Part shown: one piece after another, positions 28,801 to 39,593 of the stretch
Layout of the letters: every line of letters starts with the position of its first letter
How positions within the stretch are numbered: position 1 is the first letter of the stretch
DNA from: Candidatus Harrysmithiimonas galli
GTDB lineage: Bacteria; Bacillota; Bacilli; CAJFEE01
DNA: 64,000 bases
Reading direction: 5' to 3'
Assembly: GCA_904373265.1 (NCBI GenBank)
Contig: CAJFEE010000003.1
Span: 157,009 to 221,008 of the forward strand
Notes under the pieces: generated by a model
What the model was told of the DNA's origin: nothing
Databases searched by the model: none
The model's input: only the letters and a program-made list of their open reading frames with translations
Made by a program: the position numbers and the translations under genes

Positions 28801-30642
28801 TTAATGAACTTCTTTTTCGTATTTTTTTCGTTTCGCCATTTTTTCACGCTCCGCTTTATTTAAAATCTTTTTACGGATTCGAACAAAATTCGGCGTAATT
28901 TCACATAGCTCATCATCATTTAAATATTCAAGAGACTGCTCTAGAGACATTTGACGTGGGCGCTTTAATGTAACTGTATTGTCCTTTGTTGCAGAACGAA
29001 TATTTGTTTGGGCTTTTGCTTTTACAACATTTACACCCAGATCATTTTCTCTTGTATGTTCGCCAATAATCATTCCTTCATAAACTTCTGTACCTGGCTC
29101 AATAAAAATAACCCCTCGATCTTCTAAAGCGCCAATACTATAAGCCGTCGCTTGACCGTTTTCAATAGATACAAGCACACCTTCACGCCGACCACCGATT
29201 TGACCACCAACGTACGGACGAAATTCTTCAAAAGAATGATTGATCATACCCAAACCTTTTGTTAACGTCATGAATTCCGTTGTATAACCAATTAATCCGC
29301 GTGCTGGAATAAAATAAATCAACCGAATGGTTCCGGTTCCCTCATCCTGCATTTCCTGCATCTCACCTTTGCGAATACCTAAAGATTCGATTACTGCCCC
29401 CATAGATTCTGAAGGTACATCCAATTGAACAGTTTCATAAGGCTCATACGCTTGTCCATCAATCATTTTTATAATCACTTCCGGTTTAGAAACTTGCAGT
29501 TCAAATCCTTCCCGACGCATATTCTCAATTAAAATGGAAAGATGAAGCTCTCCACGTCCTGATACAATCCATGCGTCTGGTGAATCTGTTTCTTCTACAC
29601 GCAAACTGACATCTGTTTGCAATTGTTTCATTAACCGTTCTTCAATTTTTCTTGCTGTAATCCACTTTCCATCTCTTCCAGCAAATGGAGAATTATTTAC
29701 AGAAAAAGTCATCTGCAAAGTTGGTTCTTCAATTTTTAAATATGGAAGCGCCTCTTGAACCTCAGGACTAGAAATGGTTTGACCAACTTGAATATTATCC
29801 ATTCCAGATATTGCAACAAGATCTCCAGCTCTTGCCTCTTGAATTTCTATACGTTTCAAGCCCATAAATCCGTGCAGCTTCGTAATTCTAAACGGTGTTG
29901 TTGAACCGTCTGCATTCAATGCAACCACTTGATCTCCAACACGCATCATACCTCGAAACACACGCCCAATTCCAATTCTTCCCAAATAATCATTATAATC
30001 AAGCAAAGCCGTTTGAAATTGCAATGGTTCATCAGCGTTGTCTATCGGAGCAGGAATATACTCAACAATCATTTTAAAAAGACTTTCCATATTTTCCTCT
30101 TGTTGATTTGGATCCAAACTTGAAGTCCCTTTTAAAGCGGAAGCATAGACAACTGGAAATTCCAACTGCTCCTCATCCGCACCAAGCTCAATAAATAAAT
30201 CCAATACTTCATCTACAACTTCTTTTGGTCGTGCAAAATCTCGATCAATTTTATTTACTACAACAATTGGTCTCAATTTATTTTCAAATGCTTTTTTCAA
30301 TACAAATCTCGTTTGCGGCATTGTCCCTTCGTAAGCATCAACAATTAAAACGACTCCGTCTACAAGACGCATAATTCGTTCGACTTCTCCACCAAAATCT
30401 GCATGCCCAGGCGTATCCAAAATATTAATCATCGTATCTTTATAGCGAACAGCTGTATTTTTTGCCAAAATGGTTATACCCCGTTCTCTTTCTAAATCAT
30501 TTGAATCCATCGCTCGTTCCTGAACCGTCTCATTTGAACGGAAAATTCCTGATTGATGCAGCAATTGGTCTACCAATGTAGTTTTTCCATGGTCAACATG
30601 GGCAATAATCGCAATATTTCTTAAATCTTCTCTTACCTTCAA
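28801..30642 (-). CDS. typA: Ribosome-associated GTPase TypA/BipA
   Basis: RNIAIIAHVDHGKTTLVDQLL; ERERGITILAKNTAV; DTPGHADFGGEVERI. Confidence 0.97.
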   Translation of the reverse strand: MKVREDLRNIAIIAHVDHGKTTLVDQLLHQSGIFRSNETVQERAMDSNDLERERGITILAKNTAVRYKDTMINILDTPGHADFGGEVERIMRLVDGVVLIVDAYEGTMPQTRFVLKKAFENKLRPIVVVNKIDRDFARPKEVVDEVLDLFIELGADEEQLEFPVVYASALKGTSSLDPNQQEENMESLFKMIVEYIPAPIDNADEPLQFQTALLDYNDYLGRIGIGRVFRGMMRVGDQVVALNADGSTTPFRITKLHGFMGLKRIEIQEARAGDLVAISGMDNIQVGQTISSPEVQEALPYLKIEEPTLQMTFSVNNSPFAGRDGKWITARKIEERLMKQLQTDVSLRVEETDSPDAWIVSGRGELHLSILIENMRREGFELQVSKPEVIIKMIDGQAYEPYETVQLDVPSESMGAVIESLGIRKGEMQEMQDEGTGTIRLIYFIPARGLIGYTTEFMTLTKGLGMINHSFEEFRPYVGGQIGGRREGVLVSIENGQATAYSIGALEDRGVIFIEPGTEVYEGMIIGEHTRENDLGVNVVKAKAQTNIRSATKDNTVTLKRPRQMSLEQSLEYLNDDELCEITPNFVRIRKKILNKAEREKMAKRKKYEKEVH

Positions 30643-30665
30643 AACAAAAGCGCCTCCTAATATAT

Positions 30666-31460
30666 TTACAAACTAAACAGTTGATGATAAATTTTTGGTG
30701 TTGCACAAATCAATGAAGAATTTTTCATTTCATTTAAGGTTGGAGGGGACAGATGAAAATCACTGATTAAAACGCCAACTTCCTTTAAAATAATTAAACC
30801 TGCTGCATAATCCCATGGACTGAGCTGTTTAGATATATAACAACCAAGCTCTCCAGTTGCAACACCCATCATTTGCAAAGTAGAAACACCATATGCACGA
30901 AAGCCCAACGCATCATAAATTCTACGTTTTCGAACCTGTGTTGGATTTTCTTCCAAATAATATAATGTTCTTGCCGCAACTGCAACCAAACTTTCCTCAA
31001 TCGGTCGATCCTTAGGAATTGGAATTGGAATCCCATTAATATGAGCCCCTTCATTCTGAATGGCTCCATACAGCCTATCTCGACATACATCATAAATCCA
31101 GGCAATTTTCCCAACTTGCTCTTCATAATAAGCCACAGAGATGGCAAAGTTTTTTTTCTGACACACGAAATTTATTGTACCATCTATGGGATCAATATAC
31201 CACATATTTCTTTTAGCAGATTTTATATTGTTTTCAATGAAAAAGCTTTCTTCACCAACAATCCCATCTTCAGGTGCAAGTCCATAAATAAAATCAATAA
31301 TTTTCTGTTCCACTTCACGATCCACTTCGGTCACAATATCCAACTTAGAAGTTTTTTGATAGATTTTATATGAATCTTCGGCACGCTGTAGCAACTCCGA
31401 TCGCAGCCCTCGTAAAAAAGATTCAACTTGTATATAATAATTATGATATGTTTGATTCAT
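30666..31460 (-). CDS. Inositol monophosphatase family protein (YktC-like)
   Basis: DIVTEVDREVEQKI; GIVGEESF; WYIDPIDGTINFV; SPWDYAAGLIILKEVG. Confidence 0.92.
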   Translation of the reverse strand: MNQTYHNYYIQVESFLRGLRSELLQRAEDSYKIYQKTSKLDIVTEVDREVEQKIIDFIYGLAPEDGIVGEESFFIENNIKSAKRNMWYIDPIDGTINFVCQKKNFAISVAYYEEQVGKIAWIYDVCRDRLYGAIQNEGAHINGIPIPIPKDRPIEESLVAVAARTLYYLEENPTQVRKRRIYDALGFRAYGVSTLQMMGVATGELGCYISKQLSPWDYAAGLIILKEVGVLISDFHLSPPTLNEMKNSSLICATPKIYHQLFSL

Positions 31461-31476
31461 AATACACCCTCCTCTA

Positions 31477-31761
31477 TCATGTCCCCATCTGAATGAAACT
31501 GTTTTCTGTAAGTCCTTTACATTTTTTCATCACCTGATAGATTGAATAACCTGAAACAGCCTCAAATTGTTTACTCAGCTGTTTTTCTTCAGATTGTGCT
31601 GTTACAATGACTTTGAATGCTTGATAACGCATAAACAACTCATCTCGAGAAATACCTTTTTCATATGCTTGTTCAACACTTTGATAAAAAGTTACAACCG
31701 TTATAATCTCTTCTGTTGACCAGTCTGTATTTAATGGATATGAATAAGATTTTTCTTTCAT
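31477..31761 (-). CDS. yktA: UPF0223 family protein YktA
   Basis: YSYPLNTDWSTEEIITVVTFYQSVEQAYEKGI; GGAGG 5 nt before ATG at 31761. Confidence 0.85.
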   Translation of the reverse strand: MKEKSYSYPLNTDWSTEEIITVVTFYQSVEQAYEKGISRDELFMRYQAFKVIVTAQSEEKQLSKQFEAVSGYSIYQVMKKCKGLTENSFIQMGT

Positions 31762-31792
31762 TATGTCCTCCAAAATACGTTTTTTTTACGAG

Positions 31793-32461
31793 CTACTGTT
31801 CCCATTTATATCCGATACCCCAAACCGTTTTTAAATGCTTCTCAACAGGAAAAGCTACACCACGCAACTTCTCACGTACATTTCGGATATGCGAATCAAT
31901 GGTTCTTCCTTCCGTTTCTGTATCTTCCGACCATAACGTACTGATTAAAAGCTCTCTTGTTAAAACTTTATTCGGATTTTTCATCAATGTACCGATTAAC
32001 GAAAATTCTTTTGGTGTAACAACTAAAGTCTGACCATTATATACAAGCACATACCGTTCTTCATCCCACAATAAACCATTACATTCTACATATGCATGTT
32101 TATTGACACGTCTTAAAATGGCTTCAATACGAGCCAGCAATTCTTTTTCATCAAAAGGTTTTGTAATATAATCATCAGCCCCAATAGAAAGACCTTTAAC
32201 AATATCTTCCGTTTCATGTCTTGCTGTTACAATAATAACAGGTACATCAGAGAATTCACGAATTTTTATACAAGTTTCCCATCCATCCATCTCTGGCATC
32301 ATCGCATCCAACAAGACCAAATCAATTTTTTCACGCTTTAACATTTCCAATCCTTTGATTCCACTTGTAGATTTATAACATGCATAGCCCGCCATCGAAA
32401 GATACATGGAAAGCAAGTCTAACATTCTTTCTTCATCATCAATCAATAAAATCTTTTTCAC
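31793..32461 (-). CDS. OmpR/PhoB-family response regulator
   Basis: ILLIDDEERMLDLLSMYL, VLLDAMMPEMDGWE, winged-helix C-terminus. Confidence 0.94.
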   Translation of the reverse strand: MKKILLIDDEERMLDLLSMYLSMAGYACYKSTSGIKGLEMLKREKIDLVLLDAMMPEMDGWETCIKIREFSDVPVIIVTARHETEDIVKGLSIGADDYITKPFDEKELLARIEAILRRVNKHAYVECNGLLWDEERYVLVYNGQTLVVTPKEFSLIGTLMKNPNKVLTRELLISTLWSEDTETEGRTIDSHIRNVREKLRGVAFPVEKHLKTVWGIGYKWEQ

Positions 32462-33851
32462 AAATTTGGTCTCCTCTCGGCAGTAAAATTTTCATGGTCG
32501 TCCCTTGGTTTAAACGGCTGTATACCTGAATGGTACCTCCATGTTTTTCCACAACTTCTTTTACAATGGCCAACCCTAGGCCTTGACCACCAGTTTCTCT
32601 TGCTCGTGATTGTTCAACTCGATATAAGCGATCAAAAATATGCCCAACATCTTTCTCAGGAATTCCGTAACCCTGATCTTTTATTTCTACAATTGCATGA
32701 TCTTGTTCCGAATATATTTTTACTTGTACATATGTATTCGGTGGCGAATACTTTCTGGCATTATCTAAAAGGTTAATAAAAACCTGCTGCATTCGGATCT
32801 CATCCACATCACAAATGAGATACTCTGGACAATCCAGTGTTAAAGTAATATTCTTCTCATCATATACTTTCCTTACTTTTTCCTTGATTTCACGAATCAT
32901 TCGAACCAAATCAGTCGGCTCTGTTTCAATAACAAAGGCATTATGATCCATTTTTGCCAAATCGAATAAATTTTTTACCAATGTGGAAACACGAATGGCT
33001 TCATCTTGAATCACAAATAAAGAATGTTTTCTTTCCTCTTCTGAAATATGTTCGCGTCCCGCCAAATCTGCATATCCTTTTAAATAAGTTAGCGGTGTCT
33101 GAAGTTCATGTGAAATACTGGAAAGAAAATCATTTCTTGCTTGCTTTACATAACGCAAGTCTTTTGCCAACCGATTGATGGAACGAGAAAGCTGTGCAAC
33201 TTCATCCTCCCCATTTACTATTAATTCAACATCTAAATTTCCCTGACTCATCTTCTCTGTAGCTTCTTTCATACGCAAAATCGGATTGGTAATCATTCTT
33301 GATAAAAAAAAGATAGCAATAATGGTGAAAATAGCTGAGCAAAGTGCAACAATCATAAAATATTGATTCATCGGAGTGAGTTTGGATTGAATCGTATTGG
33401 TATGTAAAAACATATATACATATCCGCTTGGCTGCATCTGAGCAAGGTATAAAGGAGTTGCCGTTGCAATATAAGAAGAATTTTTCCAATCTCTTTCAAT
33501 AATCGCACCATTACGATTTAAAAATTGAATTTTTCGGTCCAATATTTTCTTCATATCATCATTAATTGCTGTCGAAGTTGTCATAATGTTTCCAGATAAA
33601 TCTTGTACCACAAGACTCATATTTCCTCTCATTTCTAATGTTGCAATATAATTTAATGTGAAATAGTTAAAATTTTGTTCAAGCACATCCCGATGTGTAT
33701 TGACTCTGGTTTGTAATTCCTTAAGCTGATCTTCAACATATCGTTCAATGAATCCGTTATACAATGTAAAAAACAAGGCAATTTGAACACCAGCCATTAA
33801 AGAAAAAATAATGAGAGCAATTTTTGTCGTAATTTTCACTGCTTGTATCAC
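32439..33851 (-). CDS. Membrane sensor histidine kinase
   Basis: HAMP region; FLSSISHELQTPLTYLKGYADL; FINLLDNARKYSP; GQGLGLAIVKEV; overlaps the response regulator by 23 nt. Confidence 0.94.
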   Translation of the reverse strand: MIQAVKITTKIALIIFSLMAGVQIALFFTLYNGFIERYVEDQLKELQTRVNTHRDVLEQNFNYFTLNYIATLEMRGNMSLVVQDLSGNIMTTSTAINDDMKKILDRKIQFLNRNGAIIERDWKNSSYIATATPLYLAQMQPSGYVYMFLHTNTIQSKLTPMNQYFMIVALCSAIFTIIAIFFLSRMITNPILRMKEATEKMSQGNLDVELIVNGEDEVAQLSRSINRLAKDLRYVKQARNDFLSSISHELQTPLTYLKGYADLAGREHISEEERKHSLFVIQDEAIRVSTLVKNLFDLAKMDHNAFVIETEPTDLVRMIREIKEKVRKVYDEKNITLTLDCPEYLICDVDEIRMQQVFINLLDNARKYSPPNTYVQVKIYSEQDHAIVEIKDQGYGIPEKDVGHIFDRLYRVEQSRARETGGQGLGLAIVKEVVEKHGGTIQVYSRLNQGTTMKILLPRGDQICEKDFID

Positions 33852-34037
33852 CTTCTATTTTTTCCTATATGGCTCATCATACTTGATTCATTCCCGATAA
33901 GACAAGTAAATTCATTCACAGGAGTTGACAAATCTTAAAAAAAAATAGCCGAATCAAAGAAAAGGCGCCCGGATCTTTATAACAAATAAATCTACGAAAT
34001 TTTTGTCCGAAAAGCATGTATTTCTTTAGATTTATGG

Positions 34038-34085
34038 AAAAAACCATTATAAATCTCGATTTCAATTGATTTATAATGGTTTTTT
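34038..34085 (-). terminator. Terminator downstream of spoVIF
   Basis: aaaaccattataaatc / gatttataatggtttt perfect inverted repeat plus T-run. Confidence 0.75.
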
Positions 34086-34128
34086 GAACTGGATATTATA
34101 TTTTTATCCTAGTTTTGAAAAATTTTCT

Positions 34129-34380
34129 TTATCGGTTACCAAACATTTGATTTAACCCTTTCATATCCAATGGCATATTTTGTGATGTCACTGCTTTCAC
34201 AATTTGTTCCTCTGTTTTTTTGTTTACACTTTTGCCTGTCATGGCAGACAGCTGCTGAATTAAATTGCGCACCACCTTTTCATCTTGGAAATTGGCATTT
34301 TTCACACTTTCAGCGACGTTCATAATGGTACTGCGGTCTAAGTTGGAGCTGCTTTCAATTTTTTTAAATAAGTCACTCAT
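34129..34380 (-). CDS. spoVIF: Stage VI sporulation protein F
   Basis: MSDLFKKIESSSNLDRSTIMNVAESVKNANFQDEKVVRNLIQQLSAMTGKSVNKKTEEQIVKAV; GGAGGAGG RBS. Confidence 0.85.
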   Translation of the reverse strand: MSDLFKKIESSSNLDRSTIMNVAESVKNANFQDEKVVRNLIQQLSAMTGKSVNKKTEEQIVKAVTSQNMPLDMKGLNQMFGNR

Positions 34381-34769
34381 CGGAAATCCTCCTCCGGTCA
34401 TTTTAACGAGTCTGTCACCTCAATGTATGCTCAGCCTGATTAAAATGTGAGAAAAAAACCTAGGAAACCCACTTCGCCTCCATAATAATTTTCCCATCTT
34501 GCATTTTCCACTGAATATCCACTTGAGAAAATATATCCTTTTAATGACGAATCAGAAAAATGATTTTATGCTTCTGTTCTTTATTTTCATAAACAAACCA
34601 TCTCCAAATGATACAATTCATCAGCTTAAAAGAAACGAATAGATATAAAACTTTATGTGAAATTTTGCATCTGTTTGTTTTTTCTTTGTAGCAAGTTCTT
34701 TTGTCCCAGCCTCAAAACGAAAAAACAGCCAAGATCACTGCTTGCCTGTTCAGTCGAAAATCTGATTGT

Positions 34770-35786
34770 TCAGTTAAAATCATACAAAACCTCATTACGT
34801 AAATCCCGATTCATCAACATTTCCACAACATCTTTCGGATTTTTATTTTCAAATAAAATCTGGTATAGAGCCGCCGTAATTGGCATGTCCACACCAAGCT
34901 TCTGTGAAAGCTCATAAGCTGCTTTTGTTGTGCGCACGCCTTCAACAACCATACCCATATTTTCCAAAATTTCTTCTAAATTTTTGCCTTGTCCAAGCAT
35001 ATTGCCCGCACGCCAGTTTCGACTATGTACACTGGTACAGGTCACAATTAAATCACCTAATCCAGATAATCCAGCAAAAGTGAGTGGATTGGCACCCAAT
35101 TTGACACCCAATCTTGTCATTTCTGCCAAACCTCTGGTCATCAAAGCTGCCTTCACATTATCCCCGTATTTCAAACCATCCGTAATCCCAATGGCCAGTG
35201 CAATAATATTTTTTAATGCTCCGCCTAGTTCTACACCGACCACATCTTCATTCGTATAAACACGAAAAAAACGATTGGAAAACAAACTTTGAACCCACTT
35301 TGCATCCGCTAAATCAGCACAAGCCGCAGCAACTGTTGTTGGCATTTGCAAAATAACTTCCTCAGCATGTGATGGTCCAGACAGTACAACAATATTTTTC
35401 ACTTTTTCTGCTGGTAATTCTTCAATTAGCATTTCAGAAATTCGTTTGGAAGTTTCTGGCTCAATGCCTTTACTCACATGAACAAACAGCATTTCTTGCG
35501 TTAATACTGCTGAAATTTGGCGAGCAACAATACGAATGGCGGCAGTTGGCACGGCAATCACCACAACATCTGCATATTTCAAAGTCATTTCCAAAGATGC
35601 CTCTGCACGGATAGCATCTGGCAAAACTGCACCGGGTAAATAGTGTGCATTTGTATGTACTTCATTGATTTCTTGCAAAACTTTTGGATTATTTCCCCAA
35701 AGTACAACCGTATGTCCGTTGTCTGCTAAAACACGAGCCAAGGCTGTTCCCCAGCTTCCTGCACCTAAAATAGCCACATTTTTCAT
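34770..35786 (-). CDS. gpsA: Glycerol-3-phosphate dehydrogenase [NAD(P)+]
   Basis: [57 protein letters not shown]. Confidence 0.97.
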   Translation of the reverse strand: MKNVAILGAGSWGTALARVLADNGHTVVLWGNNPKVLQEINEVHTNAHYLPGAVLPDAIRAEASLEMTLKYADVVVIAVPTAAIRIVARQISAVLTQEMLFVHVSKGIEPETSKRISEMLIEELPAEKVKNIVVLSGPSHAEEVILQMPTTVAAACADLADAKWVQSLFSNRFFRVYTNEDVVGVELGGALKNIIALAIGITDGLKYGDNVKAALMTRGLAEMTRLGVKLGANPLTFAGLSGLGDLIVTCTSVHSRNWRAGNMLGQGKNLEEILENMGMVVEGVRTTKAAYELSQKLGVDMPITAALYQILFENKNPKDVVEMLMNRDLRNEVLYDFN

Positions 35787-35800
35787 CTCAACTTCCTCCT

Positions 35801-37129
35801 CTACTCACGAGTCCTTGCAATAATATGAATCGGTGTGCCTTCAAATCCAAACGCTTCACGAATTCGATTTTCTAAAAATCGCTTATAAGAAAAATGCAAA
35901 AGCCCTGGATCATTGACAAAAACAACAAAAGTGGGCGGTTCAACCGCAACCTGCGTCATATAATAAATTTTTAAACGTTTCATATTATGTGTTGGGGTCG
36001 GATTCATAGCAATCGCATCCATTAAAACATCATTTAACACATTGGTCGCCACACGTTTCTGATGTGATTCAACAGAAGAAACAATGGCTGGCATTAATGT
36101 ATGCATTCGACTTTTTGTTTTTGCAGATAGAAAAACAATTTGGGCATAATCCAAAAACTGAAATTCTTCCCGAATTTTCTCTTGCATACGGTTCATTGTT
36201 TTGTCATCCTTTGTCACTGCATCCCATTTATTGACAACAAGCACAATTGCACGACCTGCCTCATGCGCATAGCTTGCAATTCGTTTATCCTGCTCACGAA
36301 TGCCTTGCTCACCATTTAATACAACAAGCACACAATTGGAGCGATCAATCGCTTTTAACGCCCGCAGCACACTATATTTTTCAGTACTTTCATATACTTT
36401 TCCTTTTCGGCGCATACCTGCTGTATCAATAATGGAAAATTTTTGTCCGTCACGCACCAAATCGGTATCAATCGCATCCCGAGTTGTACCTTCTATATCA
36501 CTAACAATAACACGCTCTTCACCTAAAATCGCATTCACCAAAGAAGATTTTCCAACATTGGGACGACCAACTAAACAAAAACGAATGACATCCTCATCAA
36601 CCTCTTTTTCTTCCACCTTTGGAAAATGTGTAAATACCTCGTCCAATAAATCACCAATCCCTAGACCATGGGAACCAGAAATCGGAAACGGCGTTCCAAA
36701 ACCTAACGTATAATAATCATAAATTTCATCACGCATGTTTGGATTATCTATTTTATTGACAGCAAGTACAACCGGCTTTTTCGAACGAATCAGAAGTTCC
36801 GCCACCTCTTCATCAGAAACAGTCAGCCCCTCTTTTCCATTTGTCATCAAAATAATAACATCCGCCTCATCAATAGCTAGTTCTGCTTGATAACGAATTT
36901 GCATTAAAAGTGGTTCGTCACCAATTTCAATACCTCCGGTATCAATAATATCAAACTTACGGTTCAACCACTCCGCTTCTTGATAAATTCGATCGCGTGT
37001 CACACCAGGTATATCCTCTACAATCGATACGCGCTCCCCTACAATTCGATTAAAAATCGTTGATTTTCCAACATTTGGGCGACCTACAATGGCCACAACT
37101 GGTTTTTTCACATTTTCAACCCTTTCCAC
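35801..37129 (-). CDS. der: Ribosome biogenesis GTPase Der (GTG start may be 37111)
   Basis: Tandem G domains: [18 protein letters not shown] and [19 protein letters not shown]. Confidence 0.97.
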   Translation of the reverse strand: MERVENVKKPVVAIVGRPNVGKSTIFNRIVGERVSIVEDIPGVTRDRIYQEAEWLNRKFDIIDTGGIEIGDEPLLMQIRYQAELAIDEADVIILMTNGKEGLTVSDEEVAELLIRSKKPVVLAVNKIDNPNMRDEIYDYYTLGFGTPFPISGSHGLGIGDLLDEVFTHFPKVEEKEVDEDVIRFCLVGRPNVGKSSLVNAILGEERVIVSDIEGTTRDAIDTDLVRDGQKFSIIDTAGMRRKGKVYESTEKYSVLRALKAIDRSNCVLVVLNGEQGIREQDKRIASYAHEAGRAIVLVVNKWDAVTKDDKTMNRMQEKIREEFQFLDYAQIVFLSAKTKSRMHTLMPAIVSSVESHQKRVATNVLNDVLMDAIAMNPTPTHNMKRLKIYYMTQVAVEPPTFVVFVNDPGLLHFSYKRFLENRIREAFGFEGTPIHIIARTRE

Positions 37130-37215
37130 TTAAAATTCTGCACCCATATAAAAACCCCTTCAATTTGTTTGAAGAGGATTATGACAAATACTTTATGCAT
37201 ATTGTATATGATTTT

Positions 37216-37401
37216 TCAATGTTTTACAATGATGTATACCCCATCTGAAATTTTATGGGCAATCCCATCTAAAATCGCTTCCAAAAGATTAGCCAATCGA
37301 TTTTGCTCCTGCTCATCCTTTGCATAAAAAATTGGCAATCCAGCAATCCCAGCATCTGGATGCATTGTAATTACAGCCAATATATATTTTTCCAGTACCA
37401 T
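37216..37401 (-). CDS. Small capping-complex subunit for YIEGIA
   Basis: MVLEKYILAVITMHPDAGIAGLPIFYAKDEQEQNRLANLLEAILDGIAHKISDGVYIIVKH; next to the YIEGIA protein. Confidence 0.78.
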   Translation of the reverse strand: MVLEKYILAVITMHPDAGIAGLPIFYAKDEQEQNRLANLLEAILDGIAHKISDGVYIIVKH

Positions 37402-37402
37402 T

Positions 37403-38308
37403 TTATTCACCTTGATTTTCTAAACGATTTTTCTTTTTGCTTGACATGTAACGATATGCACTCTCCAAAACCGGGACATTTCCAATCACAAAGCGTGCCC
37501 ATTCCTCATCATGATCTCTTGGCAACATAAATACAGCCAATGCCCCAGTATCCATATTTCTTTTAGCAAGTGGAGTTAATGCCGGAGTTCCCGAATCCCG
37601 ATAAATCCCAAGTCCCATATACAAGTCATGAAGAATCGCCTGCCTTTGTCCAAAATTGGCTAAATTCACTTTTCCGTTTAAATTGTGCGGTATCAACATA
37701 AACCCCATACCATAGGTTAAAATTTCTTTTTGGCGCTCTGGTAACCCGATGTTCATAATATACACATCTCCAACATATAAGCCCGCATCTTCAAAATGCG
37801 GCTGGACAATCTTGATATCAGCAATATCTCGAATTTTCATTCCGCTCATCAGCCGACTGCAAAGAAAAATCCCTAAACATCCTCCAATCAAACCTGCCCA
37901 ATAAGAAATATAATATGCACTAAAGGTTGTTAGCATTGCTGTTAAAATCACCAAATAATTTCTGCCTTCAAAAACAAGCGCAATTCCCTCAATATATGTT
38001 TTTCCACGCGGAACAATTTCATTTTCATCCAAATTGAGCAGTGTATTGCGTTCCATATTGCGCACATCCCGAAATTGTGAAGCAGCTACTGTAAAAAAAG
38101 TAACTGCCGTATAATCCTGATTCACAATTGCTGGTAAAAGAACCGCACCAAGTGCAGAGGCAATAAAGCCAGCTAGAATATGAATAATCCTTCCATGTAA
38201 ATAGGTTGGATAAGAACGATAATCGGTTCGCAGCATATAAATCCGCGCTCCGGTTCCAAAACCAATGCCCAACAAAATGGCGATTGTTGTCTCACTCAAA
38301 AGAGCCAC
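37403..38308 (-). CDS. yphB: YIEGIA-domain membrane protein (YphB-like)
   Basis: Contains literal YIEGIALVFEGRNYLVILTA; multi-TM; position der-yphB-yphA. Confidence 0.85.
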   Translation of the reverse strand: MALLSETTIAILLGIGFGTGARIYMLRTDYRSYPTYLHGRIIHILAGFIASALGAVLLPAIVNQDYTAVTFFTVAASQFRDVRNMERNTLLNLDENEIVPRGKTYIEGIALVFEGRNYLVILTAMLTTFSAYYISYWAGLIGGCLGIFLCSRLMSGMKIRDIADIKIVQPHFEDAGLYVGDVYIMNIGLPERQKEILTYGMGFMLIPHNLNGKVNLANFGQRQAILHDLYMGLGIYRDSGTPALTPLAKRNMDTGALAVFMLPRDHDEEWARFVIGNVPVLESAYRYMSSKKKNRLENQGE

Positions 38309-38869
38309 CTACCCATAATTTTTCTCTACCATTTGTATCCTTTCACAAATCGAGAAAAATATGAATCCGAGTAATAAAAATCCACATTCATTTAAAAGTT
38401 GCAGGTTGCCAATTTCTGCCGTATGTCCCATATGCAACTGGACAAATGCCAAAAAGAATGCATGTAAAAATAAAGCTGCGATAGCCAGACAGATGGCAAA
38501 TAGATCTCTTTGCTTGAATATCCATAAAAAAAATAAAAAACAAAGTCCACGTAAAAGCCATAAGTCCATACGCAAAAATTCATGATGAACGGACAAAAAC
38601 CACTCCAACCCACTGGAAAACATAGCCAATGCAGCAATGAGTATAAGATTTTGTAAACATTTTTTTCCAAAGCATGTAAAAAGAAAAACTGCTAAACCGA
38701 ATATAAAAATAAACGCAACATTCCATTTGATTGCATCGGTCTGTACATATAAATGACTGGTAATTAAAAGAATGATGGTTCCTAGCACCGACCATTTTGT
38801 CCAGGAATGAATGGGTAGGAAAAACAGCACCAAAAATAATACAGTAAAAATTGAAAAATAGAACATCAT
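38309..38869 (-). CDS. yphA: YphA-like integral membrane protein
   Basis: Multi-TM 186 aa; assigned by position and topology. Confidence 0.6.
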   Translation of the reverse strand: MMFYFSIFTVLFLVLFFLPIHSWTKWSVLGTIILLITSHLYVQTDAIKWNVAFIFIFGLAVFLFTCFGKKCLQNLILIAALAMFSSGLEWFLSVHHEFLRMDLWLLRGLCFLFFLWIFKQRDLFAICLAIAALFLHAFFLAFVQLHMGHTAEIGNLQLLNECGFLLLGFIFFSICERIQMVEKNYG

Positions 38870-39593
38870 TTTCTCCTGTTCGTTCTTTTTAATATCTTAC
38901 CCGAAAAATCATTTTTTCATCCCCATTATTTACCAGAAAACTTCGAAATGAAAATATACTATAAAAACGAAAACAAAAGTATAAAAAACAGAAACCCAAA
39001 ACCGAAACAAATAATAATATAAAATTTTATACTTATTCATTTTTTGGGCTTGATAAACTTTGTCATTTAACAATGACTCGTTTATACAGATAAAGATTCT
39101 CGTTCTATCTTTACTTTTACCTGCAAAACTGTTCATAAGTATTGTTCGATATAAATTACAAAACAAAATATTTTATAATTATATCAAACAATTACAAACA
39201 TAAATTGGCTTATTGCATCTCCAACATTTACTCTACACGGTTTATATAAGTATTAAATTTTGCCTTATTTAATAAGACCATTTTGCTTACAAATGCCTTA
39301 TTATATGAAATTTCATACATCAAATCTAAAGTTTACATTCGGCTTACAGAGACTCTTACTCACGACAGCTACTCAATTTTACCAACAGTTTATTACTGAG
39401 CAATCACGATTTAGGACAAACAAAAAAAGCAGGAAATTCCCTACCGAAAGCAGACAACTTCCTACATTTTTTATGGTGTTAAATATCACGTTCATTATCA
39501 CACAGTGATTCAAATTTATCAATTTACGTCCCAAATCATGAAAAAACGAAAAAACATTTATATTGCACACCATCAATCTAAATCTCATCGCAC

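Noticed and set aside
36300-36713. 137-aa + strand ORF inside der
   Set aside because: Antisense shadow of the conserved Der GTPase.
38930-39508. Short ORFs between yphA and ypfD
   Set aside because: AT-rich intergenic sequence; no RBS, motif or structured pattern found.
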